Assembly: GCA_039636795.1 (NCBI GenBank)
Contig: CP143430.1
Span: 4,588,001-4,652,000, forward strand
DNA from: Micrococcaceae bacterium Sec5.1
GTDB lineage: Bacteria; Actinomycetota; Actinomycetes; Actinomycetales; Micrococcaceae
Length of the DNA stretch: 64,000 bases
Direction of reading: 5' to 3'
A program made the position numbers and the translations under genes. Positions 50,957 through 60,152 of this stretch are shown in pieces (the stretch's first letter is position 1; each line of letters opens with the position of its first letter). The notes beneath the pieces were generated by a model. It worked only from the letters and a program-made list of their open reading frames with translations, was not told the DNA's origin and searched no databases.

Positions 50957-53632
50957 ATGACTCAGCACGCCCAGATCACCTGGCTCGACGGCGAACCGCC
51001 CGCGGGACTTAGCAGTGGGACAACGTGGGGGATGCCCTTTCCGCGGGGTACCGTGCGGGGTCCGGAAGAGCTGGCCGTCAGGGACGTCCGCGGACGTACT
51101 GTCAAAGCCCAAACCTGGCCGCTCGCTACCTGGCCAGACGGATCGCTCAAGTGGGCTGGCATAGCGGTCGGCGCCACCGATAAGCCGTCGGCCTCCTACA
51201 GCGTCACCACCAACAGCGGCACCGCGCACCCACCGGAAGAGCCCGACGGCGACCGGGCAGCCGCCGTCGAACACTCACCTGAGGTGACGGTCACTGAAAC
51301 TGACGAGGCCGTAACAGTCTCCACCGGGCTACTGGAGATGGTGCTCCCCCGTTCAGGCTCCACCCTGTTCAGCACCCTGACCCGCGACGGTTCGGTGGTG
51401 GCGAAGGACGGCAGACTCGTGAGCCTTCTCCAGACCGAGCTGAGCGAGGGAGCCGGCAGCACAACACGTCAGGGTTTCACGGGCCAGATCACATCCGTGA
51501 CAGTGGAACAGCGCGGGCCGGTTCGGGCAGTCGTGCGACTGGAAGGCCGTCATCGGGCGGACCGGAGCGAAAGGGAATGGCTTCCGTTCACCGTCCGCTT
51601 CTACTTCTATGCCGGCGCGCGGAGCATCCGGATGATGCATTCGTTCATTTGGGACGGCGAGGCTGACAAGGACTTCCTCGCCGGGCTGGGCGTCCAGTTC
51701 AGCGTCCCGCTCGAAAGCGAAATGCACGATCGTCACGTCCGGATCGCCGGCGCGGACGGCGGATTCCTCGTTGAAGCGGTCCGCGGGTTGACGGGCCTGC
51801 GACGGGATCCGGGCGAGCCCATACGCCAAGCCCAAATTGCCGGAGAACCCACACCGCCGCTCAACGAATGGAGCCCGCTGGTTTCCGAACGGCTGCATCT
51901 CATCCCGTCGTGGAACGACTACACCCTGACGCAACTGACTGCCGACGGATTTGAGCTGCGGAAACGTACCGCTCCCGGCCACGGCTGGGTGGGAATTTCC
52001 GGCGGCACGCGCTCGTCGGGATTCTGCTCCCTGAGTGACCTGAGGGGTGGATTCGGGATTGCCGTGCGCGATTTCTGGCAGTCGCATCCTGGCCAGCTGG
52101 ACATACGCGGCGCCGCAACGTCCGAGGCCACGATGACGGCTTGGCTCTACTCCCCCGAAGCCCAGCCCATGGACCTCCGCTTCTACCACGATGGCCTCGG
52201 CCAGGACACTTTTGAGGAACAACTCGAGGGCTTGGAGATCACGTACGAGGATTACGAGCCCGGCTTTGGCAATCCCTCCGGAATCGCCCGCACTCATGAG
52301 TTGACGTTGTTCGCCTACGACGCGACGCCCTCTACTGAAAGCCTCGCCGCCGATGCCCTGTCGGCGTCCACTCCCCCGCTTCTGCAGCCGTCCCCCCAGT
52401 ACCTGCACGCCGCCGGCGTCTTCGGCGACTGGTCACCCGTGAACCGCAGCACCCCGGCCCGGGCAGAGCTGGAAGACAAGCTGGATTTCCTGTTCAACTT
52501 ATACCAGGGCCAAACGGAACAGCGCCGCTGGTACGGGTTCTGGAACTACGGCGACGTCATGCACACCTATGACTCGGACCGGCATGTCTGGCGGTACGAC
52601 GTCGGCGGTTACGCCTGGGACAACTCGGAACTCTCGCCCGATCTCTGGCTCTGGTACATGTATCTACGCTCCGGCCGCGCCGACGTTTTCCGCTTCGCTG
52701 AGGCCATGACCCGGCACACCGGTGAAGTGGATGTGTACCACCTTGGCCCTTGGCGCGGCCTGGGCTCGCGGCACAACGTGCAGCACTGGGGTTGCAGCGC
52801 CAAGCAACTCCGAATCAGCACCCCGGCCTACCGGCGCTTCTACTATTACCTGACCGCCGACGAGCGCACCGGCGATCTCCTCACCGAACTCGTGGACAGT
52901 GACCAGAACTTCCTTGGCCTGGATCCGGTCCGAAAAGTACGTCGCGACGCCGATACCTACCGCCCGGACCGCCGCGCCTTGGGCGTCGGGCTCGGCACAG
53001 ACTGGGGCTCGCTCGCAGCCACCTGGCTCACGGATTGGGAACGCACCGGAAACCCCCGCTCACGCGACCGCCTCTTGGGAACCATGGCCGATATAGGCGC
53101 CCTGAAGTACGGCTTCCTCACCGGCGAGGCGCTCTACGACCTCGACCAGGGAAGGTTCGACGCCGGCAGGGAAGTCATCAGCGTCTCGCACCTGAGTGCC
53201 GTGTTCGGTTTGGTGGAAATCTGCAGCGAACTGATCCGCTTGGTGCCGGATACGTCCTTTGAAAAAGCGTGGCTGCAGTACTGCCGGCTGTTCCTGGCTT
53301 CACCGGAGGAACAAGACGCCGAAGTGGGGCAAGCCTTGGCAGGCATCTACCTGACTCAGGCGCACAGCCGACTCACTGCCTACGCCGCGGCTCGACTCGG
53401 GTCTCCTGATTTGGCGGAGCTGGCATGGGAGAGCTTTGCCCAGGGCGGGGAGAACCTGAACCATGCCGAGGCCTTCACCTTGAAGAAGATCCTGCCGCCA
53501 CATGTCCTTCAACCAGTCGACGAAGCCCCCACTGTTTCCACCAACGACACCGCCCAGTTCGGCCTGGCCGTCATCCAAAACCTGGCCCTCGTCGGAGGTG
53601 CGCTGCCCGGGGAGGAGGGCCCGGCGTCGTAG
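50957..53632 (+). CDS. Exo-rhamnogalacturonan lyase-like protein (PcRGLX/YetA, PL26-like)
   Basis: 891 residues. N-terminal beta-rich RIFT-like region (LDGEPPAGLSSGTTWGMPFPRG), a central beta domain (SFIWDGEADKDFLAGLGVQFSVPL), and a C-terminal alpha/alpha toroid with NYGDVMHTYDSDRHVWRYDV, GLGSRHNVQHWGCSAKQLR and NHAEAFTLKKILPP. Matches the YetA/PcRGLX architecture, enzymes that split unsaturated rhamnogalacturonan ends. No signal peptide, so it should act on imported oligosaccharides. ATG at 50957 chosen by AGGTGGAA; upstream frames have no site. Confidence 0.8.
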   Translation: MTQHAQITWLDGEPPAGLSSGTTWGMPFPRGTVRGPEELAVRDVRGRTVKAQTWPLATWPDGSLKWAGIAVGATDKPSASYSVTTNSGTAHPPEEPDGDRAAAVEHSPEVTVTETDEAVTVSTGLLEMVLPRSGSTLFSTLTRDGSVVAKDGRLVSLLQTELSEGAGSTTRQGFTGQITSVTVEQRGPVRAVVRLEGRHRADRSEREWLPFTVRFYFYAGARSIRMMHSFIWDGEADKDFLAGLGVQFSVPLESEMHDRHVRIAGADGGFLVEAVRGLTGLRRDPGEPIRQAQIAGEPTPPLNEWSPLVSERLHLIPSWNDYTLTQLTADGFELRKRTAPGHGWVGISGGTRSSGFCSLSDLRGGFGIAVRDFWQSHPGQLDIRGAATSEATMTAWLYSPEAQPMDLRFYHDGLGQDTFEEQLEGLEITYEDYEPGFGNPSGIARTHELTLFAYDATPSTESLAADALSASTPPLLQPSPQYLHAAGVFGDWSPVNRSTPARAELEDKLDFLFNLYQGQTEQRRWYGFWNYGDVMHTYDSDRHVWRYDVGGYAWDNSELSPDLWLWYMYLRSGRADVFRFAEAMTRHTGEVDVYHLGPWRGLGSRHNVQHWGCSAKQLRISTPAYRRFYYYLTADERTGDLLTELVDSDQNFLGLDPVRKVRRDADTYRPDRRALGVGLGTDWGSLAATWLTDWERTGNPRSRDRLLGTMADIGALKYGFLTGEALYDLDQGRFDAGREVISVSHLSAVFGLVEICSELIRLVPDTSFEKAWLQYCRLFLASPEEQDAEVGQALAGIYLTQAHSRLTAYAAARLGSPDLAELAWESFAQGGENLNHAEAFTLKKILPPHVLQPVDEAPTVSTNDTAQFGLAVIQNLALVGGALPGEEGPAS

Positions 53633-53709
53633 GTCCTGCGGTTTACAACCCGCGTTACCGCCGCAAGCGGGCGATGATCACCCGCAAAGAGGGTCAGGAA
53701 GCCACAGCC

Positions 53710-54588
53710 TTAGGAACTCGACCGCGGATGCATGATCCGCATCTGGTCCCATGTGCGCTCCGAAGCAGCGATGTTCTGGTTTGAGCGTTCGCGGTCCAGG
53801 GAGGCAAGTTCGACGGCGATCGCCTGGACCGCGGCTACCGCACCTGTCAGGGAGGGGAAGAAGCCGGCACCTTCGGTGGGCACGACGATCCGGTGCTGGG
53901 CGTGCACGGCCACAGGTGAGCCCGCGCTGTCAGTGATGGAAACGACCGGCGCCCCGATGTTGTGGGCAATGTCGACGGCGCGAATGGTGCTGTCGTAAAC
54001 CCTCCAAAGGCTAATGGCGATGACGAGGTCCTCGGCGCCCAGCCGCGCGATGGCATTTGTCAGGGCGGCGACGTCGGCGTCGAGGAGCCGGACGTTGTAG
54101 CCGGCGATGATTGCGTTGTGCTCCAAAGCCTTGCCCGGGATGGCGTAGCTTCCTGCTGCCACAATGAAGGTTTGCCGGGCGGCAGCGATGGCCTTGGCAA
54201 TCTGATGGATTGTGCCTGCGTCCAGAGTTCGTTCAAAATGGGCCAAATTCGCGCGATCGGTGGAGACCGCAGCCTGTGCAGGACTACTGATGTGGCCGTT
54301 GTGCTCGGCGGCAACTTCCACCGCGCTCAGCGATGCCAGGAAGCGTGACCTGAGTTCAAATTGAAAGTCTGCCCAGCCCCTGAATCCCAGTGTTTGAGCG
54401 GTTCTAGTCACCGTGGAGGCGTTTGAAGCGGCTGCTGCAGCAATGTCACTCACAGACCCGTATGAGGCAAGGCGCGGCTGCGAGCGCAGGATCCCCACCA
54501 CTTGCATCTGGCGTGCTGCAAGCTTCCGGCCCTGGACACGGCTGTCGAGCCACTCGGTCAACGTTGACGAGTCGAAATGTTCTTCCAC
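53710..54588 (-). CDS. MurR/RpiR-family transcriptional regulator with SIS domain
   Basis: 292 residues. N-terminal HTH_6 (QMQVVGILRSQPRLASYGSVSDIAAAA ... TVTRTAQTLGFRGWADFQFELR) and a C-terminal SIS domain (TFIVAAGSYAIPGKALEHNAI, LVIAISLWRVYDSTIRAVDIAHNIGAPVVSITDS) that binds sugar phosphates or related ligands. Divergent from the MFS - GAF - amidohydrolase operon, which it probably controls through the repeat at 54645-54670. Confidence 0.92.
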   Translation of the reverse strand: MEEHFDSSTLTEWLDSRVQGRKLAARQMQVVGILRSQPRLASYGSVSDIAAAAASNASTVTRTAQTLGFRGWADFQFELRSRFLASLSAVEVAAEHNGHISSPAQAAVSTDRANLAHFERTLDAGTIHQIAKAIAAARQTFIVAAGSYAIPGKALEHNAIIAGYNVRLLDADVAALTNAIARLGAEDLVIAISLWRVYDSTIRAVDIAHNIGAPVVSITDSAGSPVAVHAQHRIVVPTEGAGFFPSLTGAVAAVQAIAVELASLDRERSNQNIAASERTWDQMRIMHPRSSS

Positions 54589-54644
54589 CTATTGACCTAC
54601 CTCACACTTTGGCCGTAACTTCGAAACATCGCATCTGCACAGAC

Positions 54645-54670
54645 TTGTGCATATTCCTAAAAATGTACAA
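54645..54670. promoter_or_regulatory. Inverted-repeat operator candidate between rpiR and MFS genes
   Basis: TTGTGCAT, ten bases, ATGTACAA (7 of 8 pairs). Lies 26 bases before the MFS start codon in the divergent promoter region. Confidence 0.4.
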
Positions 54671-54696
54671 CTTGGCCCACTTTGGCAGGAATCACC

Positions 54697-56091
54697 ATGT
54701 CTCTCACAGCACGCTTGGATCGTCTGGCTCTCAGTCGACCACACTACAAGCTTCTCCTCATCGGAGGCCTCGGCTACTCATTCGACGGCATGGACGGCGC
54801 CGTGGTCGCGTTCCTGCTCCCTCGAATCCAGGAATTGTGGGGCCTCAGCAACGCCAGCCTCGGCCTGGTAGGTTCGGCCGCCCCGTTAGGCTTCTTCTTC
54901 GGCGCGATCCTCTCCGGATGGATGGGCGACCGATTTGGCCGCAAGAAGGTCATGCTTTGGGCACTCGCCTTCTACTGCCTCATGTCAGTGGTTGCAGCCA
55001 TGGCTCCCAACTTCGAAGTCTTCTTGATTGCACGGGTCTTTGCAGGACTGGGGGCAGGCGCAGAAAGCGTTATCATCGCTCCATTCCTGTCAGAGTTCAT
55101 CCCCCCGAAGCGTCGCGGCTGGTTCATTGGAACCCTTGCCGGCTTCTTCTCCTTCGGCTTCGTGGGCGCTGCACTGATTGGCCGGTTCATCGTGCCGATG
55201 GGTGAGGACGGCTGGCGCTGGGCCCAGGTGGTCACGGCCATCCCTATCCTTCTACTGCTCTGGTGGCGTCGTAGCCTGCCTGAATCGCCGCGCTTCCTTA
55301 TCAGCCGCGGCCGCGTAGCCGAAGCAACTGAGGTCGTGGAGCGCTTTGAACAGAGTGTGGTTAAGGCCACCGGCAAAGAGCTCGCTTCCCTGCCTCCAGC
55401 CCAGGAGGAGATCGCCAAGCACGAGCAGAAGATCAGCATCTGGAACGCGCTGAAGTTCATGTGGTCAAAGGCCATGCGCCGTCGGACGGCCGTCATATGG
55501 CTGATCTGGTTCGTGATCACCTTCTCCTACTACGGCTTCTTCTCCTGGATTCCCACGCTGCTGGTGGGCCGCGGCATCACCGTAACCAAGAGCTTCGAAT
55601 ACTCCATCATCATTTACCTGGCGCAGATTCCGGGCTACTTCTCGGCAGCATGGCTGTGCGACCGGATCGATCGGAAGAACACCATCGCCCTGTATCTGGC
55701 AGGATCAGCCCTCAGCGCGTTCTGGCTGAGCCAATCCAATGATTCCGGCATGATCCTGGTGGCCGCTGCAACCCTGTCCTTCTTCCTGAACGGTACGTAT
55801 GCCGGTGTTTACGCCTACACTCCGGAGCTCTTCCCCACCTGGATGCGTGCCACTGGTGTTGGCCTTGCCAGCGCCGTTGGTCGCATCGGCAGCATCCTCG
55901 CACCATCGATCATCGGAATCTTCTCAGTGGCCCTCGGTTTCGGCGGGGTGTTCACCATGACCACGGTGGTGTTGACCATCGGCGTGCTGGGCGTTGTGAT
56001 TTTTGGAGCATCGACCGCAGGCAAGTCTTTGGAGGACATCAACGCGCGTGCTGAACATGATCCGGCTCCGGCAGGAAAGGCGCAGCAATGA
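54697..56091 (+). CDS. MFS transporter, sugar/aromatic-acid:proton symporter type
   Basis: 464 residues, 12 helices. YSFDGMDGAVVAFLLPRIQELWG in helix 1, GWMGDRFGRKKVMLWALAF (loop 2-3 motif), RVFAGLGAGAESVIIAPFLSEFIPPKRRGWFIG and RAAPESPRF-like RRSLPESPRFLISRG identify the AAHS/sugar-transporter branch. Likely imports the substrate of the amidohydrolase encoded two genes on. AGGA seven bases before the ATG at 54697. Stop overlaps the GAF gene by four bases. Confidence 0.92.
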   Translation: MSLTARLDRLALSRPHYKLLLIGGLGYSFDGMDGAVVAFLLPRIQELWGLSNASLGLVGSAAPLGFFFGAILSGWMGDRFGRKKVMLWALAFYCLMSVVAAMAPNFEVFLIARVFAGLGAGAESVIIAPFLSEFIPPKRRGWFIGTLAGFFSFGFVGAALIGRFIVPMGEDGWRWAQVVTAIPILLLLWWRRSLPESPRFLISRGRVAEATEVVERFEQSVVKATGKELASLPPAQEEIAKHEQKISIWNALKFMWSKAMRRRTAVIWLIWFVITFSYYGFFSWIPTLLVGRGITVTKSFEYSIIIYLAQIPGYFSAAWLCDRIDRKNTIALYLAGSALSAFWLSQSNDSGMILVAAATLSFFLNGTYAGVYAYTPELFPTWMRATGVGLASAVGRIGSILAPSIIGIFSVALGFGGVFTMTTVVLTIGVLGVVIFGASTAGKSLEDINARAEHDPAPAGKAQQ

Positions 56092-56600
56092 GTTTCTTGG
56101 CAACTGACGCAGTGTTTCGGCAAACATTCGAGGCCATGGCCCAGGATCCGGGCGTCATTCTCTTCACCGCCCTCCAATGGATCCCGCAGCGATCCGGCCT
56201 CCGGCGCATTTTCACAAGCCATCCCGCCGAGTATCCCGTGGGCGCCGAGAAGACCGTGGAGATCTCGCCTGGCTGGCTGGGAACGGTCATCGACGACAAG
56301 AAGCCCTTCCTTGCCCCGGATCCTAAGGGCCTCCAAGAGGTTTTCACGGACTCCAGACTCATCCAACAACTCGGCTGTGGCGCGGTCATCAACGTTCCCG
56401 TCCTCGACCCTGACGGCAACGTGGTGGGCGTCCTCGCCATGTTGGATGCAGAAGGCCGCTATACCCCGCAAAGTGTGGAAACCGCCGTCAAGGTCGTCAG
56501 CCGTAACCTTGCTGACCTCGTTGAGGCATTTTCGGCCCATCCCACCGAAGTCCCCGCAGCCACCGAAGTCCCCGAAGTCCCCGGGAAGGAAACCGTCTAA
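56088..56600 (+). CDS. GAF-domain protein in a transporter-amidohydrolase operon
   Basis: 170 residues, one GAF-like small-molecule-binding domain: RQTFEAMAQDPGVILFTALQWIP, GAEKTVEISPGWLGTVIDD, EVFTDSRLIQQLGCGAVINVPVLDPDGNVVGVLAMLD. The tail has repeats of TEVPxxTEVPEVP. It starts inside the MFS stop (ATGA) and is directly followed by the amidohydrolase. It may be an allosteric or cyclase-like accessory; no output domain is present. Confidence 0.8.
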   Translation: MSFLATDAVFRQTFEAMAQDPGVILFTALQWIPQRSGLRRIFTSHPAEYPVGAEKTVEISPGWLGTVIDDKKPFLAPDPKGLQEVFTDSRLIQQLGCGAVINVPVLDPDGNVVGVLAMLDAEGRYTPQSVETAVKVVSRNLADLVEAFSAHPTEVPAATEVPEVPGKETV

Positions 56601-57854
56601 ATGAGCGCCACCCCAGAAACCGAAGCCACCGACCAGCAGTCGCCCGCCCTTGTCGTTCGCAACGCAAGCGTCCTTGATGTCAAGGCAGGCACGTACTCCA
56701 CAGCCGACGTCGTCAGTGTTGAGGGGAAGATCAGCAGCGTCGGCCCCGACGCCAAGACGCCTTCCGGAGCCCGTGTGATTGATGGAACTGGAAAGTTTGT
56801 TGTCCCGGGGCTCATCGATTGCCACGTGCACGTAGTCGCGTCCAGTGCTGACTTCCGCTCGCTGACCTGGACACCGGCATCGTATGTGTACGCACAGACG
56901 GCCCGGATCATGGGACAGATGCTGCGCCGCGGTTTCACCACCGTCCGCGACCTTTCCGGCGCCGATTTTGGCCTGGCGATGGCTCAGCAGGAAGGGCTGC
57001 TGGAGGGGCCGAAGATCCACTTCTGCGGCCACGCTCTGAGCCAGACGGGCGGTCACGGCGACATGCGGCTTCCCGGTGAAGACCACGATCCCAATGGCCG
57101 CGGGTGCTGTGGAATCGGTCGCGTAGCCGACGGCGTTGACGCAGTGCGGGCAGCCGCTCGCGACGAGATCCGCAAGGGCGCCCACCACATCAAGATTATG
57201 GCGTCCGGTGGAGTCTCCTCCCCCACGGACCGCATTGATTCCACCCAATACTCCATGGAAGAAATGCGCGCCGCGGTGGAAGAAGCCGAAGCCGCCAACC
57301 GCTACGTCGCCGCCCACGCCTACACGGCCCGCGCCATCAACCGCGCACTCGAAGCCGGCGTCCGCTCGATCGAACACGGAAACCTCCTCGACGACGAAAG
57401 CCTCAAGCTCTTCATCGAGAAGGACGCCTTCCTGGTTCCCACGCTGGTCACGTACTGGGCGCTTAAGGAAGAGGGAAAGGAATTCGGGCTCACCGAGGAG
57501 ATGTGGGCCAAAGTGGACTCAGTATTAACCAGCGGACTGGAAGCCATCTCCCGAGCACATGAAGCCGGCGTGAAAATGGCATTCGGTTCGGACCTCCTGG
57601 GCGGCATGCACCGCCATCAGAACGAACAGTTCAGGCTCCTCGGCAAGGTTCAACCAGCAATCGATGCCATCCGCTCAGCAACCACGACGGCGGCCCTGCT
57701 GCTTGACCGCGAAGGTGAACTAGGCGTGATCGGGCCTGGCGCTGACGCGGACATGCTGGTGTTGGGCGCCGACCCAGTGGCGGACATCGCGGTACTGGCA
57801 GACATCTCGGAACATTTGGAGTTCCTGATCCAGAACGGTCGGGTGATCTCCTAG
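56601..57854 (+). CDS. Metal-dependent amidohydrolase
   Basis: 417 residues. HVHV motif LIDCHVHVVASS (near residue 76), carbamylated Lys candidate in HHIKIMASGGVSS, His ligands in VAAHAYTARAIN and SIEHGN, Asp in FGSDLLGGMHRH. This is the prolidase-like amidohydrolase subgroup (dipeptidases and related). ATG is the base after the GAF stop codon. The substrate is unknown; imported by the MFS transporter of the same operon. Confidence 0.9.
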   Translation: MSATPETEATDQQSPALVVRNASVLDVKAGTYSTADVVSVEGKISSVGPDAKTPSGARVIDGTGKFVVPGLIDCHVHVVASSADFRSLTWTPASYVYAQTARIMGQMLRRGFTTVRDLSGADFGLAMAQQEGLLEGPKIHFCGHALSQTGGHGDMRLPGEDHDPNGRGCCGIGRVADGVDAVRAAARDEIRKGAHHIKIMASGGVSSPTDRIDSTQYSMEEMRAAVEEAEAANRYVAAHAYTARAINRALEAGVRSIEHGNLLDDESLKLFIEKDAFLVPTLVTYWALKEEGKEFGLTEEMWAKVDSVLTSGLEAISRAHEAGVKMAFGSDLLGGMHRHQNEQFRLLGKVQPAIDAIRSATTTAALLLDREGELGVIGPGADADMLVLGADPVADIAVLADISEHLEFLIQNGRVIS

Positions 57855-57953
57855 CACTCCAGCAGGTATCGGGAACCTCTGGTTACTCCGCTCAAAGCTC
57901 GATATTGTAAGTATGCTGACAAATTTAGTAGCGAGTCAGAGGAGGAGGACATT

Positions 57954-58685
57954 ATGACCACGAAAGTCGACAAAACCATCATGGTCAACGTTCCGGTGAG
58001 TACGGCCTACAGACAGTGGACGCGGTTCGAGGAATTCCCCCGTTTCATGGGCGGAGTGGAACGCGTGACGCGGCTGAGCGATGACCGTCTGGAATGGGTG
58101 GCCGAAATCGCTGGCGTCCATCGCCGCTGGGAAGCGAAGATCGTTCAGCAGGACATGGACCGGGCCGTGGCATGGGCCGCGGTGGAAGGTGCCAAGAATG
58201 CCGGATGGGTGGACTTCAAGGAAGCTGGCCCGAGCCAGACGTCCTTGCATCTGTCACTCGAATACGAGCCTCACGGCGTCCTTGAATTCCTCGGCGACAA
58301 ACTGCATGTGGTTGAAAGGCAGGCGGAGTCGGACTTGAAGAAGTTCAAGGAGTACATCGAGAAGAAGACACCCCAACGGGATGCTGATATGGGCACCACG
58401 GGGACGACGGACACTACGACAACCGGCGCAGCCGCCAGCACCAGCGCAGCAACCGGGGCCACAACAGCGGCCGCAACCGAGGCCGGCACTGATAAGCCCG
58501 GCGACGTCCCGATCGTAGACCCCATTACGCACGCCTTCGATCAGACCAACGGCCTGGCAGATCTGGACGGCGATTCCGACGAGACAGCGGACAGCGATAC
58601 ACGCAGCGCCGCGGAACGGAAGGACGACGAGGGTTTCGGCCCGGGCTACATCCCACCGATGGGTGGCCTGCCCGGCCAGCGGTAG
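57954..58685 (+). CDS. SRPBCC (START-like) family protein with low-complexity tail
   Basis: 243 residues. Residues 1-145 are a SRPBCC/START-like lipid-binding fold (TIMVNVPVSTAYRQWTRFEEFPRFM, RRWEAKIVQQDMDRAVAWAAVEG, LEYEPHGVLEFLGDKLHVVERQAE). The tail has a Thr/Ala-rich stretch and a C-terminal acidic GDSDETADSD region ending GYIPPMGGLPGQR. GGAGGAGGA before the ATG. Function unknown; often in stress or membrane-lipid contexts. Confidence 0.85.
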   Translation: MTTKVDKTIMVNVPVSTAYRQWTRFEEFPRFMGGVERVTRLSDDRLEWVAEIAGVHRRWEAKIVQQDMDRAVAWAAVEGAKNAGWVDFKEAGPSQTSLHLSLEYEPHGVLEFLGDKLHVVERQAESDLKKFKEYIEKKTPQRDADMGTTGTTDTTTTGAAASTSAATGATTAAATEAGTDKPGDVPIVDPITHAFDQTNGLADLDGDSDETADSDTRSAAERKDDEGFGPGYIPPMGGLPGQR

Positions 58686-58711
58686 AAGCCACCTTACGAA
58701 ACAACAACCAA

Positions 58712-58744
58712 GTGCCGCCCGGATCACCACGATCCGGGCGGCAC
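58712..58744. terminator. Hairpin between SRPBCC and SDR genes
   Basis: 14-bp perfect arms GTGCCGCCCGGATC / GATCCGGGCGGCAC around ACCAC. Confidence 0.75.
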
Positions 58745-58775
58745 GCCTGAGTGGTCCACCCATGAAAGGAACATC

Positions 58776-59606
58776 ATGACTACCTGGCTCATCACAGGCT
58801 GCTCCACTGGACTCGGCCGCGCACTTGCCCAAGCCGTGCTCGCACGGGGCGATAACGCCGTCGTCACCGCCCGCGATGTCTCCAAACTGCAGGAGCTGAC
58901 CACCGAGTTCCCGACGACGGCCCTGGCAGTGGCGCTGGATGTCACCGAACAGTCTCAGGTAGAAGCCGCCGTGCAACAGGCCGAGGACCGGTTTGGCGCG
59001 GTGGACGTGCTGGTCAACAATGCCGGTTACGGTTACCGCGTAGCCATTGAAGAAGGCGATGACGGCGACGTCCGGGCGCTGTTCGACACCAACGTTTTTG
59101 GCCCGGTCGCCATGATCAAGGCCGTCCTGCCTGGAATGCGCTCCCGCCGATCAGGTGCAATAGTGAATATTTCCTCCATCGGCGCTCGGATCTGCCCGCC
59201 CGGTTCCGGCTATTACTCAGCGTCGAAGGCTGCACTTGAGGGCCTGTCCGGCTCGCTGCAGAAGGAACTGAAGCCTCTGGGAATCTCGGTGACAGTGGTG
59301 GAACCGGGTGGGTTCCGGACCGACTTTGCAGGGCGTTCGCTCACCCAATCGGCTCAGGCAATTGAGGATTACGCCGAGACGGCTGGCAAGCGCCGCAAGG
59401 AAAACGACACCGTCCACGGCACCCAGCCCGGCGACCCGGACAAAGCAGCAGAGGTGATCATCGCCGCCGTCGAAGCAGCCGAAACGCCCGCGTTCCTGCT
59501 GCTGGGGGCCGATGCCGTCTACGCATTCGGTGCGGTGGAGGAAGCCCAGCGCGCCGACGTGGATCGTTGGCGCGAGCAGAGCATCAGCACGGGTTACACG
59601 GAGTAA
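58776..59606 (+). CDS. SDR-family oxidoreductase
   Basis: 276 residues. TGCSTGLG (residues 7-14), NNAGYGYRVAIEEG near 80, NISSIGARICPPGSGYYSASK (catalytic Ser/Tyr/Lys), and EPGGFRTDFAGRS. This is the classical SDR subgroup with Gly-rich TGCSTGLG start. AAAGGAACATC before the ATG. Substrate unknown. Confidence 0.92.
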   Translation: MTTWLITGCSTGLGRALAQAVLARGDNAVVTARDVSKLQELTTEFPTTALAVALDVTEQSQVEAAVQQAEDRFGAVDVLVNNAGYGYRVAIEEGDDGDVRALFDTNVFGPVAMIKAVLPGMRSRRSGAIVNISSIGARICPPGSGYYSASKAALEGLSGSLQKELKPLGISVTVVEPGGFRTDFAGRSLTQSAQAIEDYAETAGKRRKENDTVHGTQPGDPDKAAEVIIAAVEAAETPAFLLLGADAVYAFGAVEEAQRADVDRWREQSISTGYTE

Positions 59607-59785
59607 CGTCCAACGTGTAATCGGTCACACTTGGGCGGATCAGCTTGTCAATCGCGGTAGGCAGCATGAACCATGAATGAGGGAATTCGTTCCCACACAA
59701 GCTGAATCAGCAATCCTCACCGACGAGGATGCGGCCCCTGCGAAGAAGCTTGGGGCTGTTAACGGCCTGAGTGAAAGTACTGACA

Positions 59786-59956
59786 ATGACGACACATACT
59801 GACTCCATCACGCTGAAAATCTGGGACAAGTCGGCGATCGACCACACCATCGACGCCGCCATCCGGGATCTTTCTCCTCGCGCCGCTGCCGAAAACTGCG
59901 GCATTGCAGTAACGCTCAGCGGACCGAAAACCTTCACCGTTAGCCTGAGCCGCTAA
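59786..59956 (+). CDS. Small hypothetical protein
   Basis: 56 residues (MTTHTDSITLKIWDKSAIDHTIDAA...). Beta-alpha-beta pattern, no membrane segment, not recognised. A GTG five codons upstream is an alternative start. Followed by a strong intrinsic terminator, which supports a real gene. Confidence 0.6.
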   Translation: MTTHTDSITLKIWDKSAIDHTIDAAIRDLSPRAAAENCGIAVTLSGPKTFTVSLSR

Positions 59957-59976
59957 GCAGCTCAAACTCACCACAA

Positions 59977-60019
59977 GAGGACGACGCCGGAACCTCCCGG
60001 CGTCGTCCTCTTGCGTTTT
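59977..60019 (+). terminator. Intrinsic terminator
   Basis: 14-bp perfect arms GAGGACGACGCCGG / CCGGCGTCGTCCTC, 6-base loop, then TTGCGTTTT. Confidence 0.85.
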
Positions 60020-60152
60020 CTGAATCGTGACGGCGTCAGGGAACTCCTGATCAAACCTTGAGACTTCCTTGATGCTTTGCGGACAGGTTTCTTGCGTTTC
60101 CGTTGAAACTCTAAGTGAAACACCACTTCGAGTTCGAACGGAGGAATCCCCG

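Noticed and set aside
55815..57377. A 520-codon minus-strand frame opposite MFS, GAF and amidohydrolase genes
   Set aside because: Crosses three genes of a convincing operon on the other strand.
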